DNA of 64,000 bases from assembly GCF_000264905.1 (NCBI RefSeq), contig NW_006763147.1, positions 665,944 to 729,943 on the forward strand, written 5' to 3'. This DNA is from Stereum hirsutum FP-91666 SS1. Its lineage: Eukaryota; Basidiomycota; Agaricomycetes; Russulales; Stereaceae. Positions 32,212-43,949 of this stretch are shown here, in pieces. Under the pieces are notes generated by a model. The model saw only the letters and a program-made list of their open reading frames with translations, did not search any database and was not told where the DNA came from. Made by a program: the position numbers and the translations under genes. How positions within the stretch are numbered: the stretch's first letter is position 1; each line of letters begins with the position of its first letter.

Positions 32212-33570
32212 ATGACTCTCGATGAATCTCGACTACCTTCCTATGCCCTGCTATCTCCAGAAAATCTACGCCTTTACGAGGCAGCGACTGAAAGAGGACT
32301 TTTCAACGTCCAGCCTGGGGAGGAATTCTGGCGCGATCGTTATCATTCACTCTACGCCCGAGGCTATCAATTGAGACCTCGCTACTGTCCCGAATGGAAG
32401 CCATCCTGGATAGGGACCAGAGCTGATCCCATTTTCTGTGAAGATTCGATTGCATCAGTGGTGAAATTCGAGTCCTTTTTAGTCCCTGCTCGTTCCTACA
32501 TTAACGATAGACTATGGGCAGCACATGGACGTTATGGACGCTACTCGCCGCGAAGATGGAAAACTTGTCTCTCTCAAAACAATACGTCGCAATGACAGCG
32601 AACTTGACATTGCACTGTCCCTTACTACTCCAAACCTCATCAAACACCCCATGAACCACTGCGTCCAAATTTTGGACACCTTCGTTGATCCTCTCGAAAC
32701 TGATAGGTACTTCATCGTGATGCCGTACCTGCGACCTTATGATGACCCACCATTCGGCGCTGTCGGAGAGGCCATGGACTTCGTACGACAAACGTTAGAG
32801 GTTGGTCCCATCTAAGTGTCCGAGTTAACACAACGACTAACGGCCCTTCTGTTTGTAGGGCATTTGCTTCATTCATAGTCAGAATGTTGCACACAGGTAA
32901 CTCTCTCCGCAATATTTATGGAACATATTGACCTGAACGTAAACCTTGCCAGAGACTGCACATCTGAGAATATTATGATGGATGCCTCACCCATCTTTCC
33001 CAACGGCCACCATCCCGTTCGCAGGTCTGCCACACCAGATGGTGTCCGGGTTGCACATCCGCTTCCTCGAATAGATCATCCGGTCAAATACTATTTCATC
33101 GACTTCGGCATATCGACTCGGTTCGGTCTAGGTGAATCAACGTTCGTGGTTGGAGCCAAAGGCAGAGACAAGGAGCTTCCGGAGCTTTCACGGGATATAC
33201 CATATAACGCAATGCAGGCCGATATCTTCATCTTGGGTAATATGTACAAGAAGGATTTACTACAAGTTAGTGCCAATCCACCTGTGTTTGTATAGCATTC
33301 TTATACGCTCATTTTTCTGCACAGCGGTTTCACGGCCTAGACTTCCTCGCTCCTTTGATCTCGTCCATGACCGACCGGATTCCCTCCCAACGGCCGACAG
33401 CCCCGAACGCGCTGTCACAGTTCAACATTATCAAGTCGAGTTTGAATACCCTCGTTTCGCGCTGGCGTTTGCGACCGCGAGAGGAATCGGTCCCGGAGCG
33501 TGTCGTATACGATACGGTGGCGGTGGCGCGTGAGACGTATCATCACCTGAAAAAAATAGTCGGACAATAG
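32212..33570 (+). CDS. Protein kinase-like protein, atypical
   Basis: ATG at 32212 (MTLDESRLPSYALL). An N-terminal region of about 95 residues with WRDRYHSLYARGYQLRPRY precedes the kinase fold. Motifs: LVSLKTIRRNDSEL (the Lys of beta-3), YFIVMPYLRPY (hinge), VAHRDCTSENIMMD (HRD with Asn, but Cys replaces Leu/Val and Thr the usual Lys), YYFIDFGIS (DFG). The activation segment ends KELPELSRDIPYNAMQADIF instead of a clean APE, with the Asp of helix F. No Gly-rich loop is obvious. The HRD Asp and DFG Asp are present, so catalysis is possible, but the missing HRDxK Lys argues for an atypical kinase or a pseudokinase. It ends at 33570. Such orphan kinases are expanded in Agaricomycetes. Confidence 0.78.
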
Positions 33571-34515
33571 CCCAGTACGTTCTGTTATATACTGCTTCTT
33601 AACCTTATGTATTCTATACAGCATACTTAGCACGTCCCCTAGCAAGTCGATTTCTCCTTGTCCCGCTCATGCCTACCATGATTGTAACGCTGCTACTCGC
33701 CTCGACTACCGCACAAGCAATCCCTATGCCTGATCCGTTCGTCAAAACGGCAGCATATTGAAAGTTGCTCGAGTATTGCTGGACGGATCTTGCAACACAA
33801 GGTCTTTGAGGTTCGGGTACTGGAAGGTGGAAGTGAAGGTTTCCTACGGAACAAGCGGCGTCGGGAAAGCCGGTGATGGTTTATTATCTCTTTGCATATC
33901 TTGTTTTCCCATCTAGCTGTGTTGTGCTATCAGTAGCGGTACGTCCCAGCCATTGTATTGCTTGCTATCATCGCTCTGTGAAATATGTATCAACTGTGAT
34001 CAGAAGGCCCTATTCCGTGTCATTACCAAGACTGTTGAGACGTACTGACTAATTGTGCGCATGATCCGTAAGCTCGAGAGTTCTGGTCTCAGCCATGAAT
34101 CGTACGTTCCAGTTGGTGGATTCCAAGTGCTTCCTAAGCAAAGGCAAGAAAGTTCGATTCAAGCTCGATTACACACCGCTGCGCTGAGAAAGACGGACGT
34201 GCTGCTGACTTGTTTTCTTCCCAGCGGAGTCAGTCTCGCAACGAGTTTGGGTTGGAGAAGTTCTTTCGAGCCTTTCACATACCTAAAACGGCACGATGTC
34301 ATGAACGTACACGGAACAGCCGACACTGATGCTGCTACGCAACAATAAGATCGCAGGAACCATCAAAGACAGGCTTTCAGCTTAGGGACACCCGATCATG
34401 CTCATACATATGACGCACAAAGAAGAATCGATATCCCAGGTGATAGCCGTTGATGCGCATGGTCAAGTATAAGAAGGCGAACTTTGGAAGGTATCCCACC
34501 CGTACATAGTACGCT
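33571..34515. other. Intergenic
   Basis: No gene supported. A short frame near 33671 begins with a hydrophobic leader-like peptide but stops within 30 codons. Confidence 0.4.
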
Positions 34516-35468
34516 ATGGCCCCTAACACCTCCAACGACAAAATCATCCTTTACGACTTCCCAGGAAGGAACCCTGGAGGAGCATTCTCGCCGAGTACAT
34601 GGAAGGCTAGGTGAGTTAGTGATCGGTGGAAGATATCTTTCCACAGCTTATCTATTGTGTACTCTACCACCTCCATGATCTCGACAGGCTCGCCCTGAAC
34701 ATGAAGGGCATTTCCTACCGCACGGTCTGGGTCGATTCCCCCGACATCGCTTCTCACTGCATTTCCATCGGTGCCGAACCCACTTCTTATTCCATCAACC
34801 CAGTCGACGGCACAAAGACTCCAAAATACACATTCCCCGTTATCCACGACCCCGCCACCGGTGCCCTAGTCTCCGATTCATTCAAGATCGCGAGGTATCT
34901 CGATAACACGTACCCCTCGCACGTCAGCTCCTTAGTCGCGAAGAGTGGATTCCAATTGTCAAGGGATTTGAAGTTTGCTCCCGCGGGGACGGCGGCGTTG
35001 CAGATGGTATTTGAGGATATATGGATGGCGAAGATCGTCATGAACGTGTTCCCGATGCTGGTCGTTGATATTGCCAACTCATCAGCCACGGCACGAGCGC
35101 GGGAAGATTTCAGAGAGAAGAGGGAGGCGCGTTTTGGAGTGAAGCTGGAAGAGATGTGTCCTCCTGAGGCGAGACCTGTGATGTGGAAGAAGGCGCTAGA
35201 GGGCTTCACGCAGGTCGGAGTGTGGTTGGATGAGAACGGTGGTGAGGGGCAGTTCGTTATGGGAGATAAGTTGAGTTGGGCCGATATAATCATAGGGTCG
35301 TGGCTATTGATGATGAGGAGGATGTGGGGAGAAAGGAGTAAAGAGTGGCAAGAGCTGATGAGTTTTGAAGGAGGAAGATGGAAAAGGTTTTACGAAGTCA
35401 TTGCGACGTGGAACTATGTTGATGAGGACGGCGAAGCTAGTTTGAAAGAGTGGCTCGAGACCGAGTAG
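34516..35468 (+). CDS. Glutathione S-transferase, UstS-like, copy 1
   Basis: Cytosolic glutathione transferase of the fungal UstS/etherase-like class. Exon 1 (ATG 34516) gives MAPNTSNDKIILYDFPG and SPSTWKAR; a 70-nt intron follows, then LALNMKGISYRTVWVD, YTFPVIHDPATGALVSDSFK (the cis-Pro and SD glutathione-binding motif of the thioredoxin fold), and an all-helical C-terminal domain with RPVMWKKALEGFTQVGVWLD, GDKLSWADIIIGSWLL and MSFEGGRWKRFYEVI. It ends at 35468. Same exon layout and about 60 percent similarity by eye to the copies at 36122 and 45984. Probable role: conjugation of glutathione to xenobiotics or secondary metabolites. It lies in tandem with copy 2. Confidence 0.9.
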
Positions 35469-36121
35469 TCTGCTTTCTGGTATATTTATGACTAATTGTT
35501 TTTGCGTGTCCGGCACGGATCGAGCAAGAAGACACTAAGGCGCGCCCTTAGAGGACTTCGCATTTGAGTAAATATGGTTAATTTCTCAACTCCTTTTCAG
35601 ATAGCGAACCAAAACAAGCAGACTTTCCCGCAGCTCGAGCTCCGTCATTACCTGCCATTGATCCGTGCAGACAATGGCACGAGAGGCTCCCCAACGGATA
35701 AAACCTGCCACAAACATGCTTGTTCCCTGTTGGACAACTGGAACGGCAGAGAAGACGGATCAATGCGGGAGGCGGGTCTCGTGTGGTATTGAGACACGAA
35801 TGTTGGTGCGTGTTGGGTTTCTAGAGGCGTGTGTGAATGAAGGTAAGGCGTCCAGCTCCATGATCTGTTCCCATCCACCAGTCTACGTTTGCACGAGATC
35901 CATAAAAGCAATAAATCCCTGTATTGAGGCATTGTGGAAAGCGTGTCTATCCCTAGAATGACTAAGATGAAATGGAAAATGTGTCCATCCCTAGAATGAC
36001 TAAGATGAAAGATGCTGAGTAAGAATTTACCTATTGACACGCAGGTTATAAGACGAAATGGTCGTCACTCACCTTGGACATTCGAAATATTCGAATAATA
36101 TCCCCTCCCGCTATCATAATA
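35469..36121. other. Intergenic between tandem GST genes
   Basis: About 650 bp; includes the 38-bp direct repeat at 35943-36010 and otherwise no gene. Confidence 0.4.
35943..36010. repeat. Two-copy 38-bp direct repeat
   Basis: A 30-bp core (containing CCCTAGAATGACTAAGATGA) occurs at 35943 and again at 35981 with one mismatch, 38 bp apart. It lies 110-180 bp upstream of the GST copy 2 start codon, so it could be regulatory. Confidence 0.85.
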
Positions 36122-37010
36122 ATGACCAGCTCTGCAAAGGAAATTATCCTCTACGACTTCCCTACCAAAGTGCGGAACGGAGCGATGTCTCCACACACCT
36201 GGAAGATTAGGTACGAACATTTCTTCTTTCTGGTGGCCTGCACGGCTTCATTCGCGACTGGTCATTATTGATCCTGAAATTATGGTCAGAATGGCGTTGA
36301 ACGTGAAAGGCATACCCTACCGCACCGTCTGGGTCGAATGCTGCGACATCAAATCTCATTGCATCTCCATCGGCGCCAAGCCAACCGCCTACGAAGTCAA
36401 CCCCGTCGATGGGTCCAAAACGCCGCTTTACACGTTCCCTGTCATCCAGGATCCCGCCACCGGTGCTATCGTTTCCGACTCCTACAACATCGCTCTCTAT
36501 CTCGACAAGACGTACCCTTCCTCCAACGTCACCCTCATTCCCGCTGGGACACAAGCACTGCAAGCTGCATTTCAGGACGTGCTTGCGGAGAAGATAGCGG
36601 GGAATATCATGCCCTTGATGATCCTCGATATCAAGAAACAAATCACGAACAAGAGTTACGATTGGTGGTGCAGGACGAGGGAGGAGAATTTCGGGAAGCC
36701 GGTGGAGGATTTGGTTCCGGCAGAACAGAGGCCAGCAATGTGGAAGAAAGGCATGGAGGGTTTCAAGCAGGTTGGAGATTGGTTGGATATGGACGGTGGT
36801 AGGCAATTCCTGATGGGCGACAAGTTAAGTTGGGGAGATATTCAGCTTGGAGTATGGCTTTTGGCGATCCGGATACTGTGGGGAGAAAATAACAGGGAGT
36901 GGAAGGAGCTGATGGGTGTGGACGGGGGGCGGTGGAAGAAGTTCTTCGAGGTTATCGAACGATGGGCATATGTGGATGAGGAGGGCATTGCAGCTTGGGC
37001 GGCTCTTTAG
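36122..37010 (+). CDS. Glutathione S-transferase, UstS-like, copy 2
   Basis: ATG at 36122 (MTSSAKEIILYDFPTK). Exon 1 ends in SPHTWKIR across the conserved AG|A splice. Exon 2 reads MALNVKGIPYRTVWVECCD, YTFPVIQDPATGAIVSDSYN, then RPAMWKKGMEGFKQVGDWLD and MGDKLSWGDIQLGVWLLA. It is shorter than copies 1 and 3 in the loop after the thioredoxin domain (SSNVTLIPAGT), where the others carry about ten more residues. The end (EGIAAWAAL, 37010) lies 52 bp from the stop of the convergent FAD oxidase, so the 3' UTRs overlap. Same function class as copy 1; substrate unknown. Confidence 0.9.
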
Positions 37011-37062
37011 CCTTTATAAAGCATGTGACAACGAACCTCATTCTATTCTCAATATTAAAGTA

Positions 37063-38682
37063 TCATGTCCCCGAGAAATCCGGTTCGATCCTGAACCCCC
37101 TAGCCCACACACCCTTCGGATCGTACTTCGCCTTCAACTTCCTGAGCCTCGGAAGATTGACATCGAAGACATCTTCTGCACATTCGTCGCCCCGAGCCAT
37201 ATTCAACTGAATACCAAGCGCGCGATTCTCGTGATGGATGTAGTCCGCAATCTCTTTGACAAAAGCCGCAGTGGCCGCATCCGTCGACGGCTGAGTATTT
37301 CTGATTCAGGTTGTCAGTGAATGTCTCGCGAAAAGGATAATCACATCAGATGATACTCACCGCCCTTGAATCGCAACCGAAAAGAATGGTTCTCTCAGCG
37401 CATACGCGGTCTCCTCTTTCCCAACTTTGGCAGCATTGCCCATCTTGTGTCCATCGAAGATAATGGCGGTCGCCCGTGCATCCTGAGTCTCCTCCGTGAA
37501 CTTCACCCATCGGTTCCACACGCTCGTCACCAACTCAGTGGAAAGCTCAGCACATGCGCCGCCACGAATATTAAGCCGTCGCGGCGCGGTTTCACGGGTA
37601 GCATCCGTGGCATGAGATGCTTGTAGGGCGTCTGCGGGGCTAACTTTGTCAAGGAAAGGTGGGGTTGGCAGCACGCGGAAGGGCCGCAGGAAGTCATCGC
37701 CAGACCGAGAGTTAGCGGCGGAGATCCAGGGAAGGATCACGACGGTAGGCTAGAAGACGAGAGGCGGTGTGAGTGTATGAGAGAGAAACAAGGGGCCTAA
37801 AATGCCATGTGTCCTAACCTTGAAGGCAGGGGGGAACCTCGTGAACATCATTACAACTTTCTCGAGGACTGCATTCGGCCTAGAGAGCTCCTGCATGCGT
37901 TCAAACTTAGTTCGTAACCTTCGTTTAGCGTACAGAGCGCTCACCTGAACCACACGAAGGACCTCCGGGAAGGCGTTCTCCTGATAGGCCAGTAAACCCA
38001 CAGTAGCGGGACCAGGGCACGGGTGAGTTTTCAACACGAACTCCACCACGACCCCGAATTGATTTCCTCCACCTGAAACAATAACAATTATCAATCACGT
38101 TCCTTCGTGCTCCAAGGGGAACATACCGCGGATAGCCCAAAACAAGTCTGGCTCCTCGGTCTCACTGGTCGTGACAATGCGTCCATCCGCAAGTACAACC
38201 GTCGCACCAACCATATTATCGATACCCTGTCCATACTGCGGGGTTATATGCCCCTGAGCACCTCCGACCAACGAACCTCCGACGCCAACGAACCACCACG
38301 GCGCTCCCACGACATCGACGTTCGCCTTGCTCGCCACCTCGTAGACGTGTCCCCAATTCGCGCCACCTTGGACGACTATGGTCTGCTTATCTTCGGAGAG
38401 TCTAACGCTGGTGAGCCGAGAGAGATCGATCACGATGCCTTGGTCTGTGCTGGCCCAAGTCGACGAATGGCAGCCACCGGATTTGACGACGACTTCGAGC
38501 TTCGGGGAGTGGGAAGAGGCAAAGTGGAGGATGGGAGGGATGTCGCTGTAGGCGCTGGGCTGGAAGATGTAAGCTGGTCTAAGGACGGAGAGCAGCGAGT
38601 TTCGATCGTTGGCTAGTTCGAACCCCTCGGATAAGGGAGTCAGGATTGAGCCCTGAATATGGGGGAGATTCTGGGCTGACAT
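37063..38682 (-). CDS. FAD-linked oxidase, berberine-bridge/PCMH type
   Basis: Flavoprotein oxidase of the PCMH/BBE superfamily, which oxidises alcohols, sugars or secondary metabolites and often binds FAD covalently. ATG at 38680-38682 (MSAQNLPHIQGSIL). Motifs: FQPSAYSDIPPIL, VVVKSGGCHSSTWAST (the position of the flavinylated His in GGxH), VVQGGANWGHVYEVA, VGGSLVGGAQGHITPQYGQG, DLFWAIRG and, after an intron, GGNQFGVVVEFVLKTHPCPG. The BBE-like C-terminus reads LRKLKAKYDPKGVWARGF and ends at 37063. No signal peptide is seen, so it may be intracellular, unlike many secreted relatives. It lies between GST copy 2 and the nitronate monooxygenase. Confidence 0.87.
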
Positions 38683-39101
38683 CGATGGAATTAGTAGCGA
38701 GAGCCCAAAAGAGGTTTTGGACTAGCAATGAAATCCGTCCGCCGTGGTTATATATGGTTGGCTAGAGTGCGCATGAGCCATCACAACGAGGTGGCCTTTA
38801 AGGAATTGCACGGTATTCTGAAACGCCGACCGCGGTTTCAGCATTCCATCAGGTATTGTGACGCAGGGCACGGAGCAGAATGGCGACTGAAAAGGTTCAC
38901 TGTCAGAAAGAAGTTCGCGCAAAAAGGAAAGAGAGTACGCACCTTGAGTCGCTACGCCCATGAGTATGGACTTACGTCGCGTTCCTCAGTCCAGCGCAGT
39001 CTCGCAAATAAGGTCGTTGATGCTTGGGCGCAACTCATGATATAGAAAGGAATAGGAAAATTACATGATGACGGTCAGAGTCCTATCTTCCGAATACAAA
39101 C
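38683..39101. other. Intergenic
   Basis: About 420 bp between the FAD oxidase start (minus) and the nitronate monooxygenase stop. No gene seen. Confidence 0.35.
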
Positions 39102-40781
39102 CTACAGCTTTGCCTTCTCCTTGGAGATCTTCAAATTCCCCAAACCTTCGATGATCTCCTCCGCCTCCCTCTCCATCCTCACCAAAAGCTCCTCGCAGGT
39201 CGGAATATCATTAATGAGACCCATTGTGATGCCCGCGCTCCAAATCCCGAGATCTGGATCGCCCTTCTCATACACCTGGCGTCCTCGAGCACCCGAGACC
39301 AGCTCCCGAAGGTCCTCGAACTTGGCCCCGCCGGGCCTCCGTTCAAGCGCGACGACCTCTTCTGATACCTTGTTCTTGAAAACGCGAGCGGTGTTATGAA
39401 GGGTACGGAAGATGTGTACAGTGTCTTTCTCAGTGGAAGCGACGATCCTCTCCTTGATATTATGGTGTATGGTGCTGTGTGGCGTAACTCCTTGAGACAC
39501 TGGCTGCAAGGAGCAATAGGGAAAGAGACCCTTACCTCTCTACGGTGCACATGAAGCGCGTTCCTTTAATATCAATTCAAGCGGTAAGTCAAGTTAATTG
39601 GTCGGATCGAGAGCAGGTACCACACTGACCCATGTTCACACCCTTGACGAACAAACATGAATCAGAGTTCGAATGTGCAGGACCGCTAATAGTCTGAAAG
39701 AACTCACCGATGCTCCTAATGCCAGCGCGCCTGCGAGCCCACGACCATCCGCGATTCCACCAGAGGCGATATAAGGAATCTTCAGTTCGTGTGACGCTCG
39801 TGCAAGCTGTCGATAACCTCCAGTCAGCGGTCTCGCCAAATTCACGTTTGCTGTGTATTCTGTGTAGGAGTCAAGGAAGGGCTCACTAGGATCAGGCCGC
39901 CGATGTCTTCTTCCCCGGGGTGACCGGCGCCTACGTAGACAACGTGTAGAATCAGTGTACATAATGATAATAGCTGCCAACCGTGAACGGTCGTTGCGCA
40001 CATTCGAACCCATCAATGCTAAGAACGTCCACGCCCATGCGTTCCGCGGACTATCAGCAAAATAAAACACGTTACTCCAGAGACCAGTGGACTGACAGAA
40101 GGGTTAGGAACGTACCTTCGCATGCCTAATAGTTGTACACTTGTGAATGACGATGCATCCTTGTGATTTGAAGTATTTGATCAAGGGTCCAGCTATCCAA
40201 ATATTGAAGCACACCTCCATCAGGTCCACTACAAACTATTGGAGGACTGGCCACGTACGGTTATTTCCCGCCGTCTCGAATATCCTTACGCCTTCTTCCA
40301 CAGCCGCTCTTGCATACCCTTCATAGTCCGGTGGATTGATACTCGGCAATAGAGTGATGTTGACGCCGAAGGGTTTGCTCGTGATTTTCCGTGTCTCTTT
40401 GATGGCGTCGCGGAGAGCGGCGGGGGACGGTTGAGTGAGCGCAGTTAGAATACCTGGCAAACTTAAAGTCAGGTCACTGGAATCGCAAAAGCGTTGAGTA
40501 GGAGTGTCGTATCATGAAAAGACCTACCCAGACCTCCGGCATTCGATACTGCTCCAGCAAGGGGAGGCAAGCCGACCCTATAGAGAAAGGTAGCACATCG
40601 TCTCGTAGTTCATGTAACATATACAGAGGAAACATTCCTCACCATTGCATTCCTCCTTGCACGATAGGTCTATTCTCCGTCATAAGCAGCCAGTACAGAG
40701 TCATTTATCGCACCAAATAACGCTGATTGAACATACATACATCCGAATCCCTAGCAACTTCGTAAGACGCGTTTCAATCAT
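39102..40781 (-). CDS. Nitronate monooxygenase (2-nitropropane dioxygenase family)
   Basis: FMN-dependent TIM-barrel enzyme that oxidises alkyl nitronates such as propionate 3-nitronate. I start it at the ATG at 40779-40781 (MIETRLTKLLGIR); introns then give [111 protein letters not shown] and GVNMGTRFMCTVE. It ends at 39102 after EGLGNLKISKEKAKL. The phosphate-binding GG-I-A-D-G-R and the conserved HK...RHA motif are present. At least eight short introns are inferred, so exact joins need transcript support. Its neighbours (GSTs, FAD oxidase) suggest detoxification of plant or fungal nitro toxins; this is inference. Confidence 0.88.
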
Positions 40782-41183
40782 ACTTCACTGTTGAAAGCCT
40801 GTAGAGTATCTGGGCGTCGAGTGATGACTATATTATGGCGAAGCAAAACCTGAGGGGTACAGAGTATATGGTCGAGTCGAGAGAGAGTAGTGCTGAACAG
40901 CCTCTGAAGGTCATGGTCGTCTTCAACAAGGTCCCGGTCCGTCTGATTCTGATGCTGACATGTGAATCAACAGTTTCCCGCAGTGGGCCACAGTGGCACC
41001 TACTTATCGGACCCGTTGCTGACTACCGTCACTCAAGATTTTCCACAAATTCGAGGTTTACAACCTTCTCATAGCAAAAGACATAAACATGCTCAAGGCA
41101 TCTCCTCTTTCGAAGGCTCTCGAGGGTACCCAGGAAATAAGATGTTATTCGAGCTCGAGTCGAGCGGTCATATAGCACTGCCC

Positions 41184-42980
41184 TATTCCTCTTCCCATCC
41201 AATTAGATCAACCCTTGCTCTTTCTAATAACTCCTTCACGCTCCTCACGACACCCTTTCCCTCCTCCGACTTTCTCATGTCCCTAAACTGCCTAAAATAG
41301 GCTGACATGATCCTTTCGCCATCCGGCTCGAGCTCGAAGACATCGTGCATCCATTGCGCGATATTTTCATTGCGTATCCTTCTTGGGTCTACGATGAAAT
41401 CGTCAGAGTTGTAGTCGCGAATGATTGTGCCGGTGCAGCTAAAGATGGTGTCGGGGACAAAGAAGTCATATTCTGCTTTAGGAATGCGAATCCACCGCGT
41501 CCTAGCTGTAGTCCAACAGACAAACGTGAAATGGCGTCAACCATACTAGTCTCGAGGAAGTTTGACAACGGGAAGCGAGAGCTGCGACGGTGTAGACGGG
41601 ACTTACTGAGAGGGAAGACAACATAGAGAAGCGAGGGACATAGTTTCGCCCATTCGCGAACCGTGTCAAAGTCATTTAGAAAAGTTCGACTGGTACCAAC
41701 CGGATACGTGGTCCACCATAAGATGAGGACTCTTAGCTTGTTCATCATGGGAAGAATCTCGGGTATGATGCGTAAAACTGGGGCCTGCCATGAAAAGTAT
41801 CAGCTGGATGAACTTGTCGTTGACGAAGTAAACAGACGACAAGCTTGCGGGCTATAACTTGAACTTGACAAACTCGACGACTAAAAGAAGTATTGTAGAC
41901 ACTCACGATGAAGTCGTCCTGAGAGCCTCGCACCCCACGGAGAAGGTCATCGCCCGTGTTCCTCATATAAAGGAACTCCAGAGAAGGGAGGCGCGTCGCT
42001 GCAGCTCGCATGAACTTGATATTCCACGACTGAGAAGTATAAACGACTGTCTTGATTGGTCTCCGCGAGCGCGCGAGAGATTGGACAATGTCTTCCGCGA
42101 CGACATCGACATCTCCGTCACGAGCCTGCCATTCCATGGTCGCGTGCTCGATATGTGAATCAGGCGCGAATGCAGGTACGAGGAAAGCGGAGCATTCGAT
42201 ATGCGAGCTGGCAGCAGAAGGAGCTAAAGAGTACTCATTGGATATCTGCAGTCCAAGGGCGCGGGCATCCCATGGGAACCGCTGTGAATCATGAACGCGG
42301 AGGACGTGGAGTGCAGCATGGTGTAACATGAGGAAATCGAAGATGGGCCGATCGAGTCTGAAATGAAGTTCAAGGTCGCGCAGGAAGGGGAAGATTGGGT
42401 GCTTGGCCGCTATAGCACCCGACTCTGATGTTCGTGTATCAGCCTCGTCCGACTCAGCAAACAGGGAGTTCAACAGGATGGAAGCGGGACTATCATCGGA
42501 TGCCACAATGGACAGGGTGTGTAGATTGGTACATGCTCGAAGTATAGACCGAAGGTGACGCAATACTTCTCTGTTCTTGATTGAAAGTCCACCAAAACTA
42601 AAACACCTCAGCTTACAGTCGAGTACAACTCATGCTAATGACACGACTCACGTATATTGTCCTGTAGCCTGCCCTTTGATTTGCAGATTGTTCACCTTGA
42701 GGACGAGATCCGGTCGAAGATCGAATAAGGTCCTGAACAGTTGCCGCAGCGCAGTGTCGTCGCGAATGTAGATCTGGCTGCCATACAAAGCGGCCGTACA
42801 TGTCGCATTAAATAATTTATTGACGGAACAGAGCGAAGCGCGGGTTTCTGAGTGGGTGGTATCGTCTGCTTGCTCCGTTATAAGAGCGATGATTTCTGCA
42901 GGAATGCGGCCAAAGAAGCCAGGCGGAAGGGGGCTTGTTGAGGGCCCCAGGCTCTGGAGGGTTTTCCTTGGAGCATACAT
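41184..42980 (-). CDS. F-box-like protein, paralogue A
   Basis: ATG at 42978-42980 (MYAPRKTLQSLGPS). The F-box-like start is GFFGRIPAEIIALITEQADD, then SLCSVNKLFNATCTAALYGS, followed by a long region with leucine-rich elements (LRSILRACTNLHTLSIV, FLRDLELHFRLDRPIFDFL, IKTVVYTSQSWNIKFMRAAA). The last exons contain EWAKLCPSLLYVVF and a C-terminal ELLERARVDLIGWEEE ending at 41184. The protein is alignable over its whole length with the gene at 47066-48828. Presumed SCF substrate receptor; target unknown. It lies between the nitronate monooxygenase and an alpha/beta hydrolase. Confidence 0.8.
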
Positions 42981-43949
42981 AGCAGTCTATATGATCCACA
43001 TCAATAAGTAAAACCATGATGGAAGAATCAAATTTAAGAACCTCAGGAAAAAAAGGCAAGGCACAAAAAAGGATATCGCGAAAGTAGGATTTTCAGATTC
43101 ACAGGAGTTGTGGTGACGTGGAAGAAGTTTGGGTGGCGGGTGGAAAGTCCGTGCGTTGCCGGTCGTGGGAATAAACATAACCACGTGAGCTGAACGCGCT
43201 GTGAATAAAATTGTGACAGGCTCAGAGGGCGTCGTCCACCTCCCCGACGGGTTCAACTCTCTTGTTCACCATATGGGCTCTCATAAACTCAGGCTTCCTG
43301 TTTTACATTCATGTTATTCCACCACTTGTATGCCGCTGTAGCTTTTATTTCTTTCGCTGGACTCGGAGCTTCAGAAGTTGGTCAAGGCTTAGCGAAGCCA
43401 AAGTTTTAAGTTAGCACCCGTTCATCCGGGCCCTCCATATCTGAGCCTCCACCCAGAATGAAAGCGCCACCATCGTGGTATATGGGGAAGGTCAATTATG
43501 TTATGTAGGTCGCATCACCCTACACAGAGTCTTTGACTCCCGTGCTCCGACGACATAATGATACCATTTCCGCACCGTGGAGTGACTCTAGTGATTAAGG
43601 CTATAGTGCGATACAAGTGGACATCGTGCCTCTTAGTTCAAGGAACGAACATTGGTTACTTGCGGTTCACTGACATGATGCTGTTTCAAAACCCTCCACA
43701 GGAGAGCCTGTGCTAATATTGTGCCATACAAGGTTCCACCAAACGCCCTCCTGAAGAACGCTAGTCAGTTGTGTCCCGTTATTTTTCGACTGATACTGAA
43801 GCTTGCGCCTATCGTACAGAGTAAGCGCCTGCTCTATATAACCTTGAGACTTTCGCGCTTCTACGCTCCAGGATTTGTCTTGTGACTTGACTCTTTTTGC
43901 GGGTCTCTCCTTTCAGCTGGCCTCCACCACGAATTCGAGCTGGAAAACC
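42981..43949. promoter_or_regulatory. Divergent intergenic region
   Basis: Nearly 1 kb between F-box A (minus) and hydrolase A (plus). No gene; a TATA box for the hydrolase lies at 43835. Confidence 0.4.
43835..43841 (+). promoter_or_regulatory. TATA box of hydrolase A
   Basis: TATATAA 109 nt upstream of the ATG at 43950. Confidence 0.5.
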
